A program made the translations under genes and the position numbers. Under the pieces are notes generated by a model, which saw nothing but the letters and a program-made list of their open reading frames with translations, was not told where the DNA came from and did not search any database. Shown piece after piece: positions 1-7,836 of a stretch of 64,000 bases of DNA; within the stretch, counting starts at the first letter, position 1, and each line of letters begins with the position of its first letter. This DNA comes from Lachnospiraceae bacterium (lineage in GTDB: Bacteria; Bacillota; Clostridia; Lachnospirales; Lachnospiraceae). The stretch spans positions 1 to 64,000 of the forward strand of contig JAEEND010000005.1 in NCBI GenBank assembly GCA_016283575.1, written 5' to 3'.

Positions 1-80
1 CGACGAGGTAGATAGGGCCAAGGTGTAAGTGCAGTAATGTACTCAGCTGATGGTTACTAATAGGTCGAGAGCTTATTCTA
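1..80 (+). rRNA. 23S ribosomal RNA, 3' end (partial)
   Basis: The first roughly 80 bases match the conserved 3' end of clostridial 23S rRNA: GAGGTAGATAGG, then GTGTAAGTGCAGTAATG, then ACTAATAGGTCGAG. The exact mature end is estimated. The gene starts upstream of the window. No 5S rRNA sequence follows before the terminator at 150-176, which is unusual for a 16S-23S-5S operon. Confidence 0.9.
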
Positions 81-149
81 ATTGATTGTTATCCCTTGGA
101 TGAAGTATCTTTCGTTTTGTATTAAGTGTTCAAGGTACTGCAGAATTTT

Positions 150-176
150 AAAGAGCTTTAAGCTCTTTTTCTTTTT
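150..176 (+). terminator. Rho-independent terminator of the rRNA operon
   Basis: An 8-bp stem, AAAGAGCT/AGCTCTTT, with a TTA loop is followed by a T-rich run. It lies about 70 bases after the 23S end and closes the rRNA transcript. Confidence 0.85.
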
Positions 177-203
177 GCAAAAAATATCCTGCGGTAATAT
201 AAT
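175..203 (+). promoter_or_regulatory. Sigma-A type promoter for the shikimate kinase-like gene
   Basis: TTGCAA (175-180) and TATAAT (198-203) are separated by exactly 17 bases. The start codon is about 30 bases downstream. The -35 lies in the T-rich tail of the rRNA terminator. Confidence 0.65.
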
Positions 204-233
204 TTCTTAAGAAGATTTACTAAGGTGACCATC

Positions 234-740
234 ATGAATGAAAATATTATATTAATTGGAATGCCCGGAGCCGGTAAAAGTACGGTATCCGTTGTACTTG
301 CAAAGAAGCTTGGCAAGAATTTTCTTGACTCAGACATTGTTATTCAGGAAAGAACGGGTAAGCTTCTGCATGAAATAATCAGTGAATCGGGCATAGATGA
401 ATTTAACAGGATCGAAGATAGCGTAAATGCTTCTTTATGCGTTACAAATACAATTATCGCCACCGGCGGAAGTGTTATATACGGAAAGAAAGCCATGGAA
501 CATTTGAAATCCATCGGTAAGATCTTCTATTTAAAGCTTTCTTATGAAGAAATCGAAGAGCGTCTCGGCGATTTAAGAAAACGCGGCGTGGTCCTTAAGG
601 AAGGCCAGGATCTCAAAGCTCTTTATGAAGAGAGAACTCCTTTATACGAGAAATATGCCGATTTTACAATAGAATGTGACGGTAAGATGTTAAGAGAAGT
701 TGTGGAAGAGATCGCGAGTATCTTAAGCCATGCTTTATAA
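234..740 (+). CDS. aroK: Shikimate kinase family protein (divergent AroK-like)
   Basis: The 168-residue P-loop kinase has the length and layout of shikimate kinase, which phosphorylates shikimate in chorismate synthesis. A Walker A motif GMPGAGKST lies at residues 9-17, a DSD motif at 32-34, an ATGGS glycine loop at about 76-80, and an ERTPLYEKYAD lid/base-contact segment near the C-terminus. Where typical shikimate kinases have F-R-R (the first Arg contacts shikimate), this protein reads F-N-R at 57-59, so the substrate is less certain than the fold. A GTG at 225 is also in frame, but AAGGTGA at 222-228 is a Shine-Dalgarno for the ATG at 234. It is a single-gene unit with its own promoter. 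Confidence 0.75.
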   Translation: MNENIILIGMPGAGKSTVSVVLAKKLGKNFLDSDIVIQERTGKLLHEIISESGIDEFNRIEDSVNASLCVTNTIIATGGSVIYGKKAMEHLKSIGKIFYLKLSYEEIEERLGDLRKRGVVLKEGQDLKALYEERTPLYEKYADFTIECDGKMLREVVEEIASILSHAL

Positions 741-853
741 TTTTTCGTGAATTGTCATATTTTATACTCTACTTAAAGTTTGCGAGATACATTTAATAAC
801 CGGCATTTTAGGAAAAATTAACTAAATATTATGCTTACAAATTTGGTTATTTG

Positions 854-882
854 TTTGATTTTTGCGAACAACATGATATAAT
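854..882 (+). promoter_or_regulatory. Promoter of cheV (extended -10)
   Basis: TTTGAT (854-859), a 17-base spacer and TATAAT (877-882) preceded by TGA form an extended -10 sigma-A promoter. The cheV start is about 48 bases downstream. Confidence 0.65.
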
Positions 883-930
883 TTCATTATATTTAAGACT
901 AAAATGTGCGTGTCACAGATAGGAGTTAGG

Positions 931-1836
931 ATGGATACAAAAATTCTTTTAGAGAACGGAACAAACGAATTAGAAGTTTTGGAATTCATATTGGACGGAA
1001 ATTCATACGGTATTAATGTTGCTAAGATTCGCGAGATTATTCCTTATACTGAAGTTACCGCAGTTCCAAATGCACATCCGAGTATTGAAGGTATTTTCAT
1101 GCCCCGTGATTTCATGATCACGGCCATTGATTTAAAGAATTGTCTGCAGCGTGGTAAATCAGAGCCCGGTGGACTTTTCATAGTAACCAACTTCAACAAA
1201 CTTGATATCGCTTTCCATGTAGATCAGGTAGTAGGTATTCACAGAGTTTCCTGGAGCGATATTATTAAACCCGGTTCCACCATTTCAACAACAGAAGATG
1301 GTATCTCTACCGGTATTATCAAATTAAATGAAAAGCTTATCATCATTCTTGATTTCGAAAAGATCGTAAGTGATATCAATCCTGAAACAGGTCTTAAGAT
1401 TCAGGAAATCGATGCTCTTGGCGAAAGAAAGAGAAATTCAGTTCCCATTCTTATCGCTGAAGATTCAGTATTATTAAATAAGCTTATTGTTGATTCTCTT
1501 AAGAAGGCCGGCTATGACAATCTTATTCATACAGAGAATGGTCAGGAAGCTTATGATATCATCCAGGATTGCAAGGCTAAGGGTTCCTTAAAAGAACATG
1601 TTCAGTGTATCATCACAGATATTGAAATGCCTTTGATGGATGGCCACAGACTTACAAAGCTTGTTAAGTCCGATGATGCAACCAAGGATATCCCCGTAGT
1701 TATCTTCTCATCTCTTGTTAATGAAGAAATGAAGAGAAAGGGTGAATCCCTCGGAGCTGATGCTCAGCTTTCAAAGCCTGAGATCGGCAACCTTGTACGA
1801 ATCATCGATGAGCTGATGTTAAACAAGCAGGAATAA
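931..1836 (+). CDS. cheV: Chemotaxis coupling protein CheV (CheW domain plus receiver)
   Basis: CheV couples chemoreceptors to the CheA kinase and adds a phosphorylatable receiver used in adaptation; it acts at the cytoplasmic receptor array. Residues about 15-155 are a CheW-like domain (LEFILDGNSYGINVAKIREI). Residues about 175-300 are a CheY-like receiver with an acidic pair after ILIAED, the phospho-acceptor D230 in ITDIEMPLMDG and a late Lys in LSKPE. The start at 931 is chosen over an ATG at 904 because AGGAG (921-925) lies five bases upstream of it. No other classical chemotaxis gene is nearby, but the acidic protein at 2562 carries FliM-like motifs. Confidence 0.93.
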   Translation: MDTKILLENGTNELEVLEFILDGNSYGINVAKIREIIPYTEVTAVPNAHPSIEGIFMPRDFMITAIDLKNCLQRGKSEPGGLFIVTNFNKLDIAFHVDQVVGIHRVSWSDIIKPGSTISTTEDGISTGIIKLNEKLIIILDFEKIVSDINPETGLKIQEIDALGERKRNSVPILIAEDSVLLNKLIVDSLKKAGYDNLIHTENGQEAYDIIQDCKAKGSLKEHVQCIITDIEMPLMDGHRLTKLVKSDDATKDIPVVIFSSLVNEEMKRKGESLGADAQLSKPEIGNLVRIIDELMLNKQE

Positions 1837-1850
1837 GAAAGACTATTAAA

Positions 1851-1877
1851 AGGTCGGTTTTTACCGACCTTTTTTTA
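1851..1877 (+). terminator. Terminator after cheV
   Basis: An 8-bp stem AGGTCGGT/ACCGACCT with a four-T loop is followed by seven T residues, 14 bases after the cheV stop. Confidence 0.9.
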
Positions 1878-1920
1878 TGATAATATATTTAGGAAGAATA
1901 TAAAGAAACGGAATAAAGAT

Positions 1921-2505
1921 ATGCGAATAGATGAAGCTGAGATGATCTTAATAGGAATAGGGGATGCTTTTGAAGATAAAGAAGATGCCCTTTCCTGCTA
2001 TAATGCCCTTGCTGAAAAGCTTGATAAAAAGAATTACTTTATAATATCCATGTGCATGGATGATATTATTTTTAAAAGTAATCTTAAACAGGACAGGATC
2101 GTCGCTCCCTTAGGGGGGAAAAGAATGAAACAGTGCCCCGATGCCTGTGAGAATAAACTTTACGATATCACTGAAAAAGAATGTCCCATATGTCATAAGG
2201 AGCTTACATATAATAATATTCTCTGTGAAAACTACATCGAAGACGGATACATGCCCATGTGGGAAAAACAGAGACTTTGGCTTACCGGTACCATGAATAA
2301 AAAGCTTCTATTGATGGAACTGGGTGTTTCCATGAAATTCCCCCAGATAATCCGCTGGCCCTTTGAACGACTGGCTTTACTTAATAATAAGGCATTTCTT
2401 CTGAGAGTTAACGAAAAACTGTGGCAGCTGCCGGAAGAGATCGGCAAGGATAATAAGGGTGAAGCCGTAAAGGAAAGCCCTCTTAAATATATAGAATTAT
2501 TGTGA
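1921..2505 (+). CDS. Degenerate sirtuin-like (Sir2 family) zinc-binding protein
   Basis: This 194-residue protein resembles the sirtuin core read by eye. It has an opening beta-strand and glycine turn (ILIGIGDAF), a segment like the usual YF-x-TTN-x-D strand, two Cys pairs (QCPDAC and ECPICH) matching the sirtuin zinc ribbon, and a C-terminal ELGV...PQIIRWPFERL block typical of the family. It is shorter than the usual 240-290 residues. The GAGxS NAD-binding motif is altered, the Asn of the TTNxD-type motif reads Cys, and the catalytic His position appears to read Leu. An active deacetylase or ADP-ribosyltransferase therefore seems doubtful. It follows the cheV terminator and no partner macrodomain is present. 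Confidence 0.6.
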   Translation: MRIDEAEMILIGIGDAFEDKEDALSCYNALAEKLDKKNYFIISMCMDDIIFKSNLKQDRIVAPLGGKRMKQCPDACENKLYDITEKECPICHKELTYNNILCENYIEDGYMPMWEKQRLWLTGTMNKKLLLMELGVSMKFPQIIRWPFERLALLNNKAFLLRVNEKLWQLPEEIGKDNKGEAVKESPLKYIELL

Positions 2506-2528
2506 AAACTACTTTAGTATGCTAAAAT
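2500..2528 (+). promoter_or_regulatory. Promoter of the acidic membrane protein gene
   Basis: TTGTGA (2500-2505), a 17-base spacer and TAAAAT (2523-2528) with an upstream TGC give an extended -10 promoter. It overlaps the stop codon of the sirtuin-like gene and lies 34 bases before the next start. Confidence 0.5.
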
Positions 2529-2561
2529 AAATTTGAAAATTTTTCATTTGCGGGGATTATA

Positions 2562-5459
2562 ATGGCTAACAATGAGGATTATTTAGACGCTCTCTTAAGA
2601 GAGGCTCAAGAGCATAACGACCCTAATTCCGCCATCAATAAGGTTAGAGAATTAAGTTCTGCCATTGATAATGAAGTAATGGGATCATTTGCTCCCGAGG
2701 AAAAAGAAGAATCTGAGGCTCCTGTCGACAATTCTGAACCGGCAGAGGCTGATTTGCTTGCAAATCTTACAGTAAGTGAAGATTCCGATTATTCCGGTGC
2801 TTCAGAAGCAGATATCGACGATCTGCTTAAGAGTATCACCGGTGAGGAAACCACTGAATCTGACGATACCAGCGCATTTTTAGATATAGAAAATTTAGTA
2901 GGTGACGTTTCTGAACCTGTAGCAGGAGAAGAAAGTGCCGAAGCTTCAAGTGATGAGGTAGCGGACATACTTTCGGCACTTGATAGTGCAGAAACACCTT
3001 CAGAAGAAAGTCGGGAAGCCTCAAACGATGAAATAGCAGATCTGCTTGCGGCTCTTGATACAGAAGAAGCACCTGCGGCAGAAGAAGCTCCTGTAATAGA
3101 AGAAGCTCCTGCAACAGAAGAAGCTCCTGCAACAGAAGAAGCTCCTGTTACAGACGAAGTGCCTGCAGAGGAAGCGATAGTGGAAGAAATGCCTGAACTT
3201 CCTCCGGAAGAACGTATAGATGCGTCGGATGCAGATGTAGCGGATTTGCTTGCTGCTCTTGAAGGTACCGACACATCCGAAACTTCCGATGGCGGTGAAC
3301 AATCGATTGAAGATATCCTTGCTGGAGTAGAAGCAAGTAACGAAGGCCCTGTGGCTGATTCTGATACTGAAACGCCTGAAGCAGCTGCTGAAATTATCGA
3401 AGAACCTGTTGAAGAAGCTGCACCTGAAATTGTTGAAGAAGCAGCACCTGAAATTATTGAAGAAGCAGTACCTGAAATTGTTGAAGAAGCAACCCCTGAA
3501 ATTGTTGAAGAAGCAACTCCTGAAGCAGTCGAAGAAGCAACTCCCGAAGCAGCTCCTGAAGAGCCTGTTTCTTTGGATATTCCCGAAGATGAAGTTACGG
3601 AAGAAGAAGCAGCTAACGAACTTGATGAAATCAGCAGAATGTTCCAAAGTGAATCACCTGAAGGCGCTTCCTCCGACGATCTTGATTTGGAAAAATTATT
3701 GAGTGAAGCAGAAGGAAAAGAAGGAACATCTGAAGAAGGTGAAGCTTCAGGTGATGTGCAGGCATCCGAAGAAAATGCGGAAGTACCTGAAGAGAGCATC
3801 GAAGCTCCCGTAGATGAAACTGTTTCCGAACCTGCAGAAGAAAGTGAAGCTATAATAGAAGCCGGCGAAGATAATACAGAAGATATGGTCGCACCCGCCG
3901 AAGAAAGCGAAGCTATGATAAATGAGTCAGACTCAGAATCTGATTCTGCTTCCGATGCCGATATAGAGGCATCCGTAGATTCTTTATTCTCTGCTCTGGA
4001 AGAAAGTGATAACGAGGCTCCGGCAGAGAGTGGCGAAGCCGTTGATGACAGCCTTTCTTTATCTTCCGATGAAATGGAAAGTTTACTTGAAAAGGCCAAT
4101 CAGGTTGAGCCTGAAGAAGAAGTAACGGAAGTGGATGTTTCCGAAATCGGCGGTATGGAAGGTGAACTTGGTTTATTCGATAAGAATGATGTTTCCCAGG
4201 GCACCGGAGACCAGGAACTTGATGAAATTTCAAATCTCTTACAGTCATTAGACAGCAATGAAGTGGAAGAATCCAACGAAGATGTTGATATGCTGGATCT
4301 TTTAAATGAAGCCGTCAATAAGTCTGTAGAGGAAGACAATCTCGAAGAAGAGCGCCGCAAGAAGGAACAGGCGGAAGCTGAATTCGAAGAAGAAAAGAAG
4401 AAGTTCGAAAAAGAAAAGAAGAAACGTAAAAAGAAGAAAAAAGAAGAAATAGATCCCGAAACCGGTGAACCTATTGTAAAGGAAAAGAAGGAAACCAAGC
4501 TTTCCAAATTCTTTGCGTTCTTAACAAAAGAAGAAGAGGAAGCCGAACCGGAAGCCCTTATAGAAGCATCCGATGCCACACCTGCGCAGGGTGAAGGCTT
4601 TGAAGATGTGCCCGGAGAAAACAAGGAAATCCTTCAGGAAATGGATAAAGAAGAAGAGGGCAAAGGTAAAAAGAAAAAGAAGAAAGATAAGAAGAAAAAA
4701 GGCAAAGGCAAAGCCGAAGAAGGCGATAAAGAAGGCGGCGACGACTCCGGAGAGGAAGGAGAAGGCGGCGATGATGGAGGCAAGAAAAAGAAAAAAGCCA
4801 AGGTTAAAAAGCCGAAGGCCGAGAAAAAGCCTCTTGAACTTGATATTGAAACCGGCAAGCCTTTATCAAAACGTAATGTTAAGCTTATCTTTATTTTAGC
4901 GGCTTCACTTCTTGTAGGTATTTATCTGCTGGTTGTTCTTTTGCCCAGCCTTATGGTTAATACTTCAGCTCGAAATGCTTATAAAGCAGGCGATTATGAG
5001 ACTGCCTACAGGATCTTCTATGGCGACAAGAAGCTGAGCAAGAACGATGAACTGATTTATAAAAAGTCTGTTTTGATTTTAAAACTTTCTCATAAATACC
5101 AGTCCTTCTCATCCTACCGTGGTATGGGCAGAGATGTGGAAGCATTGGATCAGCTCCTTCAGGCAGTAAGCGATTATGAAGCGCTTTTGATAAGTGCTGA
5201 AAGCTATGGCGTAGTATCTGAATTTAATGAAGAATTTACAAAGATCACGGATGCTCTGTCCATTTGCTACGGATTGTCATTGGAAGAAGCTAAAGAAATA
5301 AACAGTCTTCCCACGGATTTGGAATACAGCCTTAAGGTTGAATCCATCGTAAACGGCACGGACTATATTGACCCCACAAAACCTCTTCCGGGGCCTTTTG
5401 TGCCGAGCGCATCAACAGACGACCCTGTTTACGAGGATATGCTGTCGGAAGAAGAATAG
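2562..5459 (+). CDS. Large acidic membrane protein with repeated FliM-like short motifs
   Basis: I do not recognise a named family. Residues 1-590 are very rich in Glu, Asp, Ala and Ser and probably disordered. Through this stretch runs a short motif of acidic/Ser residues followed by I/V-x-D/A-L-L-x-A-L: at 4-16 (EDYLDALLREA), 80-92, 129-141, 154-166, 221-233, 247-257, 354-362, 372-383, 467-481, 500-512 (LSSDEMESLLEKA), 553-564 and 573-584. This resembles the N-terminal CheY-binding peptide of FliM/FliY (SQxEIDALL). Residues 595-760 alternate acidic and Lys-rich clusters, a likely positive cytoplasmic flank. One membrane span lies at about 774-796. The last 165 residues, outside the membrane, begin with a TPR-like helix pair (NAYKAGDYETAYRIFYG). 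The gene lies between cheV and hisH; its function is unknown. Confidence 0.8.
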   Translation: MANNEDYLDALLREAQEHNDPNSAINKVRELSSAIDNEVMGSFAPEEKEESEAPVDNSEPAEADLLANLTVSEDSDYSGASEADIDDLLKSITGEETTESDDTSAFLDIENLVGDVSEPVAGEESAEASSDEVADILSALDSAETPSEESREASNDEIADLLAALDTEEAPAAEEAPVIEEAPATEEAPATEEAPVTDEVPAEEAIVEEMPELPPEERIDASDADVADLLAALEGTDTSETSDGGEQSIEDILAGVEASNEGPVADSDTETPEAAAEIIEEPVEEAAPEIVEEAAPEIIEEAVPEIVEEATPEIVEEATPEAVEEATPEAAPEEPVSLDIPEDEVTEEEAANELDEISRMFQSESPEGASSDDLDLEKLLSEAEGKEGTSEEGEASGDVQASEENAEVPEESIEAPVDETVSEPAEESEAIIEAGEDNTEDMVAPAEESEAMINESDSESDSASDADIEASVDSLFSALEESDNEAPAESGEAVDDSLSLSSDEMESLLEKANQVEPEEEVTEVDVSEIGGMEGELGLFDKNDVSQGTGDQELDEISNLLQSLDSNEVEESNEDVDMLDLLNEAVNKSVEEDNLEEERRKKEQAEAEFEEEKKKFEKEKKKRKKKKKEEIDPETGEPIVKEKKETKLSKFFAFLTKEEEEAEPEALIEASDATPAQGEGFEDVPGENKEILQEMDKEEEGKGKKKKKKDKKKKGKGKAEEGDKEGGDDSGEEGEGGDDGGKKKKKAKVKKPKAEKKPLELDIETGKPLSKRNVKLIFILAASLLVGIYLLVVLLPSLMVNTSARNAYKAGDYETAYRIFYGDKKLSKNDELIYKKSVLILKLSHKYQSFSSYRGMGRDVEALDQLLQAVSDYEALLISAESYGVVSEFNEEFTKITDALSICYGLSLEEAKEINSLPTDLEYSLKVESIVNGTDYIDPTKPLPGPFVPSASTDDPVYEDMLSEEE
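3063..3152 (+). repeat. Five tandem 18-bp units inside the acidic protein gene
   Basis: Five copies of an 18-bp unit, GAAGAAGCTCCT plus six variable bases, encode EEAPxx repeats at residues 168-197. The third and fourth units are identical, which suggests recent slippage. Confidence 0.85.
3411..3554 (+). repeat. Six tandem 24-bp units inside the acidic protein gene
   Basis: Six in-frame 24-bp units encode EEAxPEIV-type octapeptides from residue 284 to 331. The last two units drift to EEATPEAV and EEATPEAA. Unit length differs from the upstream 18-bp array, so the two expanded independently. Confidence 0.85.
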
Positions 5460-5466
5460 GTAAAGA

Positions 5467-6072
5467 ATGATAGCTATTATTGATTATGGTGCAGGTAATA
5501 TCAGGAGTGTGGAGCAGGCATTAAATTATCTCGGGATTGAATATGTCCTGACAAGTGACGCAGATGTCATTATGAACGCGGACAGGGCAATCCTCCCGGG
5601 CGTCGGCAATTTTAAAGATGCCATGGACAATTTAAACCGCCTGAATCTCATAGAACCCATCAAGGCCTTTGTAAAGACAGGCAGACCTTTTCTCGGTATC
5701 TGTCTTGGCCTTCAGTTATTATTTGATGAAAGTGAGGAAAGCCCCGGTGTTAAAGGGCTTTCCCTTTTAAAGGGTAAATGCTTTAAAATACCTGCTTCAA
5801 AAGAATTTAAGGTTCCTCAGATCGGATGGAATTCTTTAAACTTCCCCAAGAAATGTGAATTGTTTAAGGGCATACCGGAGGGTGCATATGTTTATTTTGT
5901 GCATTCTTATTATTTGCGTGCAGAAGATGAGTCGGTGGTTTCGGCAACAACCGATTATGGCGTAAAGATCCATGCTGCGGTTTCCGATAAGAACATTTAT
6001 GCATGCCAGTTCCATCCTGAAAAAAGCTCAGCGGTGGGCCTTAAGATACTTGAAAATTTCGTAAATCTTTAG
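5467..6072 (+). CDS. hisH: Imidazole glycerol phosphate synthase subunit HisH (glutaminase)
   Basis: This is the class I glutamine amidotransferase subunit of the histidine pathway. It hydrolyses glutamine and passes ammonia to HisF. The nucleophile C79 lies in [10 protein letters not shown], and the His-Glu pair is in the CQFHPEKS segment near residue 182. At 201 residues it has the normal length. It starts eight bases after the acidic protein gene and is eight bases upstream of hisF, so the two subunits are co-transcribed. No other his genes are in the window. Confidence 0.97.
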   Translation: MIAIIDYGAGNIRSVEQALNYLGIEYVLTSDADVIMNADRAILPGVGNFKDAMDNLNRLNLIEPIKAFVKTGRPFLGICLGLQLLFDESEESPGVKGLSLLKGKCFKIPASKEFKVPQIGWNSLNFPKKCELFKGIPEGAYVYFVHSYYLRAEDESVVSATTDYGVKIHAAVSDKNIYACQFHPEKSSAVGLKILENFVNL

Positions 6073-6080
6073 GAGCAAAG

Positions 6081-6854
6081 ATGTATACAAAAAGAATCAT
6101 TCCATGCCTCGATATTAATAACGGACGAGTTGTTAAGGGCGTTAATTTTGTAAATCTTGTTGACGCGGGAGATCCGGTAGAGCAGGCGATCCTCTATGAC
6201 AGAGAAGGAGCTGATGAGCTGGTTTTCCTTGATATTACCGCATCCAGCGACAACAGAAATACTGTGGTTGATATGGTTGAAGCTGTCGCTTCAAAGCTTT
6301 TTATACCATTTACCGTCGGCGGCGGCATCAGAACCGTTGATGATTTCAAAAAGATACTTCGTGCAGGAGCAGATAAGGTGGCAGTAAATTCCGCCGCCAT
6401 CATGAATCCTCAACTGATAAGTGAAGCCGCAGATAAATTCGGCAGTCAGTGCGTAGTGGTTGCCATCGATGCAAAAAGAAGAGCGGATGGTACAGGCTGG
6501 AATATTTATAAGAACGGCGGTCGCGTAGATATGGGCATCGATGCTGTCGAATGGGCTAAAAAAGCTTACAGTCTTGGCGCGGGCGAGCTTCTTGTTACCA
6601 GTATGGATCATGACGGAGCCAAGGACGGATTTGATAATGAATTAAATAAGATCATTTCGGATTCCGTTAATATTCCTGTGATCGCTTCCGGCGGCGCAGG
6701 AAAGCCGGAGGATTTTTATGATGCCTTTACAAAGGGCGGAGCGGATGCCTGCCTTGCGGCAAGTCTTTTTCATTTTAAAGAGCTAGGCATCATGGAGCTT
6801 AAGGATTATTTACATGATAAAGGAATCAGTGTCAGGAGAAATGCAGGATTATGA
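6081..6854 (+). CDS. hisF: Imidazole glycerol phosphate synthase subunit HisF (cyclase)
   Basis: This TIM-barrel cyclase converts PRFAR plus ammonia from HisH to imidazole glycerol phosphate and AICAR. The N-terminal [15 protein letters not shown] holds catalytic D11, and VVVAIDAKR holds D130. Phosphate-binding glycine loops are seen at VGGGIRT and [11 protein letters not shown]. At 257 residues it has the usual length. An AGGAG Shine-Dalgarno lies just upstream, and its stop overlaps the ung start as ATGA. Confidence 0.97.
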   Translation: MYTKRIIPCLDINNGRVVKGVNFVNLVDAGDPVEQAILYDREGADELVFLDITASSDNRNTVVDMVEAVASKLFIPFTVGGGIRTVDDFKKILRAGADKVAVNSAAIMNPQLISEAADKFGSQCVVVAIDAKRRADGTGWNIYKNGGRVDMGIDAVEWAKKAYSLGAGELLVTSMDHDGAKDGFDNELNKIISDSVNIPVIASGGAGKPEDFYDAFTKGGADACLAASLFHFKELGIMELKDYLHDKGISVRRNAGL

Positions 6855-7519
6855 TAGACAATTCCTGGCTTCCATATTTAAAAGAAGAATTTTCGAAGCC
6901 ATATTATAAAAGCTTATATGAATTTATTAAAAAAGAATATGATGAGAAAGTTGTTTATCCTCCCTCGGATAAAATATTCAGTGCTCTCATCGCTACACCC
7001 ATAGATGAAGTGAAGGTCGTGATTCTGGGGCAGGATCCTTATCACGAACCGGGTCAGGCTCATGGCATGAGTTTTTCCGTAATGCCGGGCGTGAAGACAC
7101 CCCCCTCGTTACAGAATATGTATAAAGAGCTTCGTGATGAAATGGGGCTTTATATTCCTAATAACGGATATCTTGAAAAATGGGCAAAGCAGGGAGTATT
7201 ACTTTTGAACACGGTGCTTACGGTCAGAAAGGGTGAAGCCAATTCTCACAAGGGAAAGGGATGGGAAGACTTTACTGATGCAGTCATAAGAGCCGTTAAT
7301 GCGCAGGATCGACCCATTGTATATTTGCTGTGGGGCTCCAATGCAAGAAGCAAAAAGAAGCTTATTGATAATCCTAAGCATCTTGTGCTTGAAACCGTGC
7401 ATCCAAGCCCACTTTCAGCCTATAACGGATTTTTCGGATGCGGACATTTCAAAGCCTGTAACGAATTTTTAGCTGAAAATGGGATAAAAGAAATTGACTG
7501 GCAGATTGAGAACATTTAA
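6851..7519 (+). CDS. ung: Uracil-DNA glycosylase (family 1)
   Basis: It removes uracil from DNA at the start of base-excision repair. The water-activating motif GQDPYH is at residues 60-65 (D62), and the DNA-intercalation motif HPSPLSAY is near the C-terminus. At 222 residues it is full length. The start overlaps the hisF stop (ATGA), so it is translationally coupled at the end of the hisH-hisF operon. The pathway link is positional only. Confidence 0.97.
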   Translation: MIDNSWLPYLKEEFSKPYYKSLYEFIKKEYDEKVVYPPSDKIFSALIATPIDEVKVVILGQDPYHEPGQAHGMSFSVMPGVKTPPSLQNMYKELRDEMGLYIPNNGYLEKWAKQGVLLLNTVLTVRKGEANSHKGKGWEDFTDAVIRAVNAQDRPIVYLLWGSNARSKKKLIDNPKHLVLETVHPSPLSAYNGFFGCGHFKACNEFLAENGIKEIDWQIENI

Positions 7520-7530
7520 TTCTTATCCGG

Positions 7531-7559
7531 TTGACTCTCTTTTAATCTTATGATAAGAT
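7531..7559 (+). promoter_or_regulatory. Promoter of tRNA-Leu
   Basis: TTGACT (7531-7536) and TAAGAT (7554-7559) are separated by 17 bases and end 15 bases before the mature tRNA. A small AATCTTA/TAAGATT inverted repeat (7544-7560) overlaps it and might weakly terminate ung transcripts. Confidence 0.6.
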
Positions 7560-7574
7560 TTTCTTCGGTTGTTG

Positions 7575-7657
7575 GCCGGCGTGTCGGAATGGCAGACGAG
7601 GCAGACTCAAAATCTGTTGTTGGCAACAACGTGCGGGTTCAAGTCCCGCCGCCGGCA
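7575..7657 (+). tRNA. tRNA-Leu, anticodon CAA
   Basis: It folds as a class II tRNA. The acceptor stem is GCCGGCG/CGCCGGC with discriminator A. The anticodon stem is GCAGA/TCTGT with loop CTCAAAA (anticodon CAA at 7608-7610). A long variable arm pairs TGTTG with CAAC-type bases, and the T arm is GCGGG-TTCAAGT-CCCGC. CCA is not encoded (ACT... follows). It reads UUG codons. Confidence 0.97.
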
Positions 7658-7671
7658 TACTGAGAATGGTG

Positions 7672-7708
7672 AAACCCACGAGGCATTGATCTCGCGGGTT
7701 TTTCTTTT
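7672..7708 (+). terminator. Terminator after tRNA-Leu
   Basis: Arms AAACCCACGAG and CTCGCGGGTTT pair over 11 positions with one A-C mismatch, have an eight-base loop, and are followed by TTCTTTTT. Confidence 0.85.
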
Positions 7709-7715
7709 TATATAA

Positions 7716-7750
7716 CAAGAGCGCCAACAGATGAACTGTCGGCGCTCTTG
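7716..7750. terminator. Strong GC-rich hairpin between tRNA-Leu and the GH43 gene
   Basis: Arms CAAGAGCGCCAACAG and CTGTCGGCGCTCTTG form a 15-position stem with one mismatch and an ATGAA loop. It lies downstream of the minus-strand GH43 gene and probably terminates it, although the T-run on either strand is poor. The decamer TGAGAATGGT occurs on both sides (7661-7670 and 7755-7764). Confidence 0.5.
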
Positions 7751-7836
7751 CTATTGAGAATGGTACATTGGGGTTATGGGGTATGGTCTTAATATAAACC
7801 GTTACCATTACACAATAATTAACATATAATAATTTT

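Noticed and set aside
3063-3554. CRISPR-like array in the short tandem repeats
   Set aside because: Units are 18 and 24 bp without unique spacers, in frame, and encode peptide repeats.
2789-4099. A 436-codon Ser-rich open frame on the minus strand
   Set aside because: It is the complement of the Glu/Ala-rich repeats of the 2562 gene (GAA/GCA codons read as TTC/TGC-type complements in another phase). No ribosome-binding site or known family.
7548-7808. An 86-codon open frame on the minus strand containing AGLEPARCCQQ and LPRLPFRHAGQ
   Set aside because: It is antisense to tRNA-Leu; this peptide is the well-known artefact of reading Leu/Ser tRNA genes backwards.
7640-7836. Possible mobile-element integration at the 3' end of tRNA-Leu
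   Set aside because: No duplicate of the tRNA 3' end and no integrase or phage gene is found downstream.
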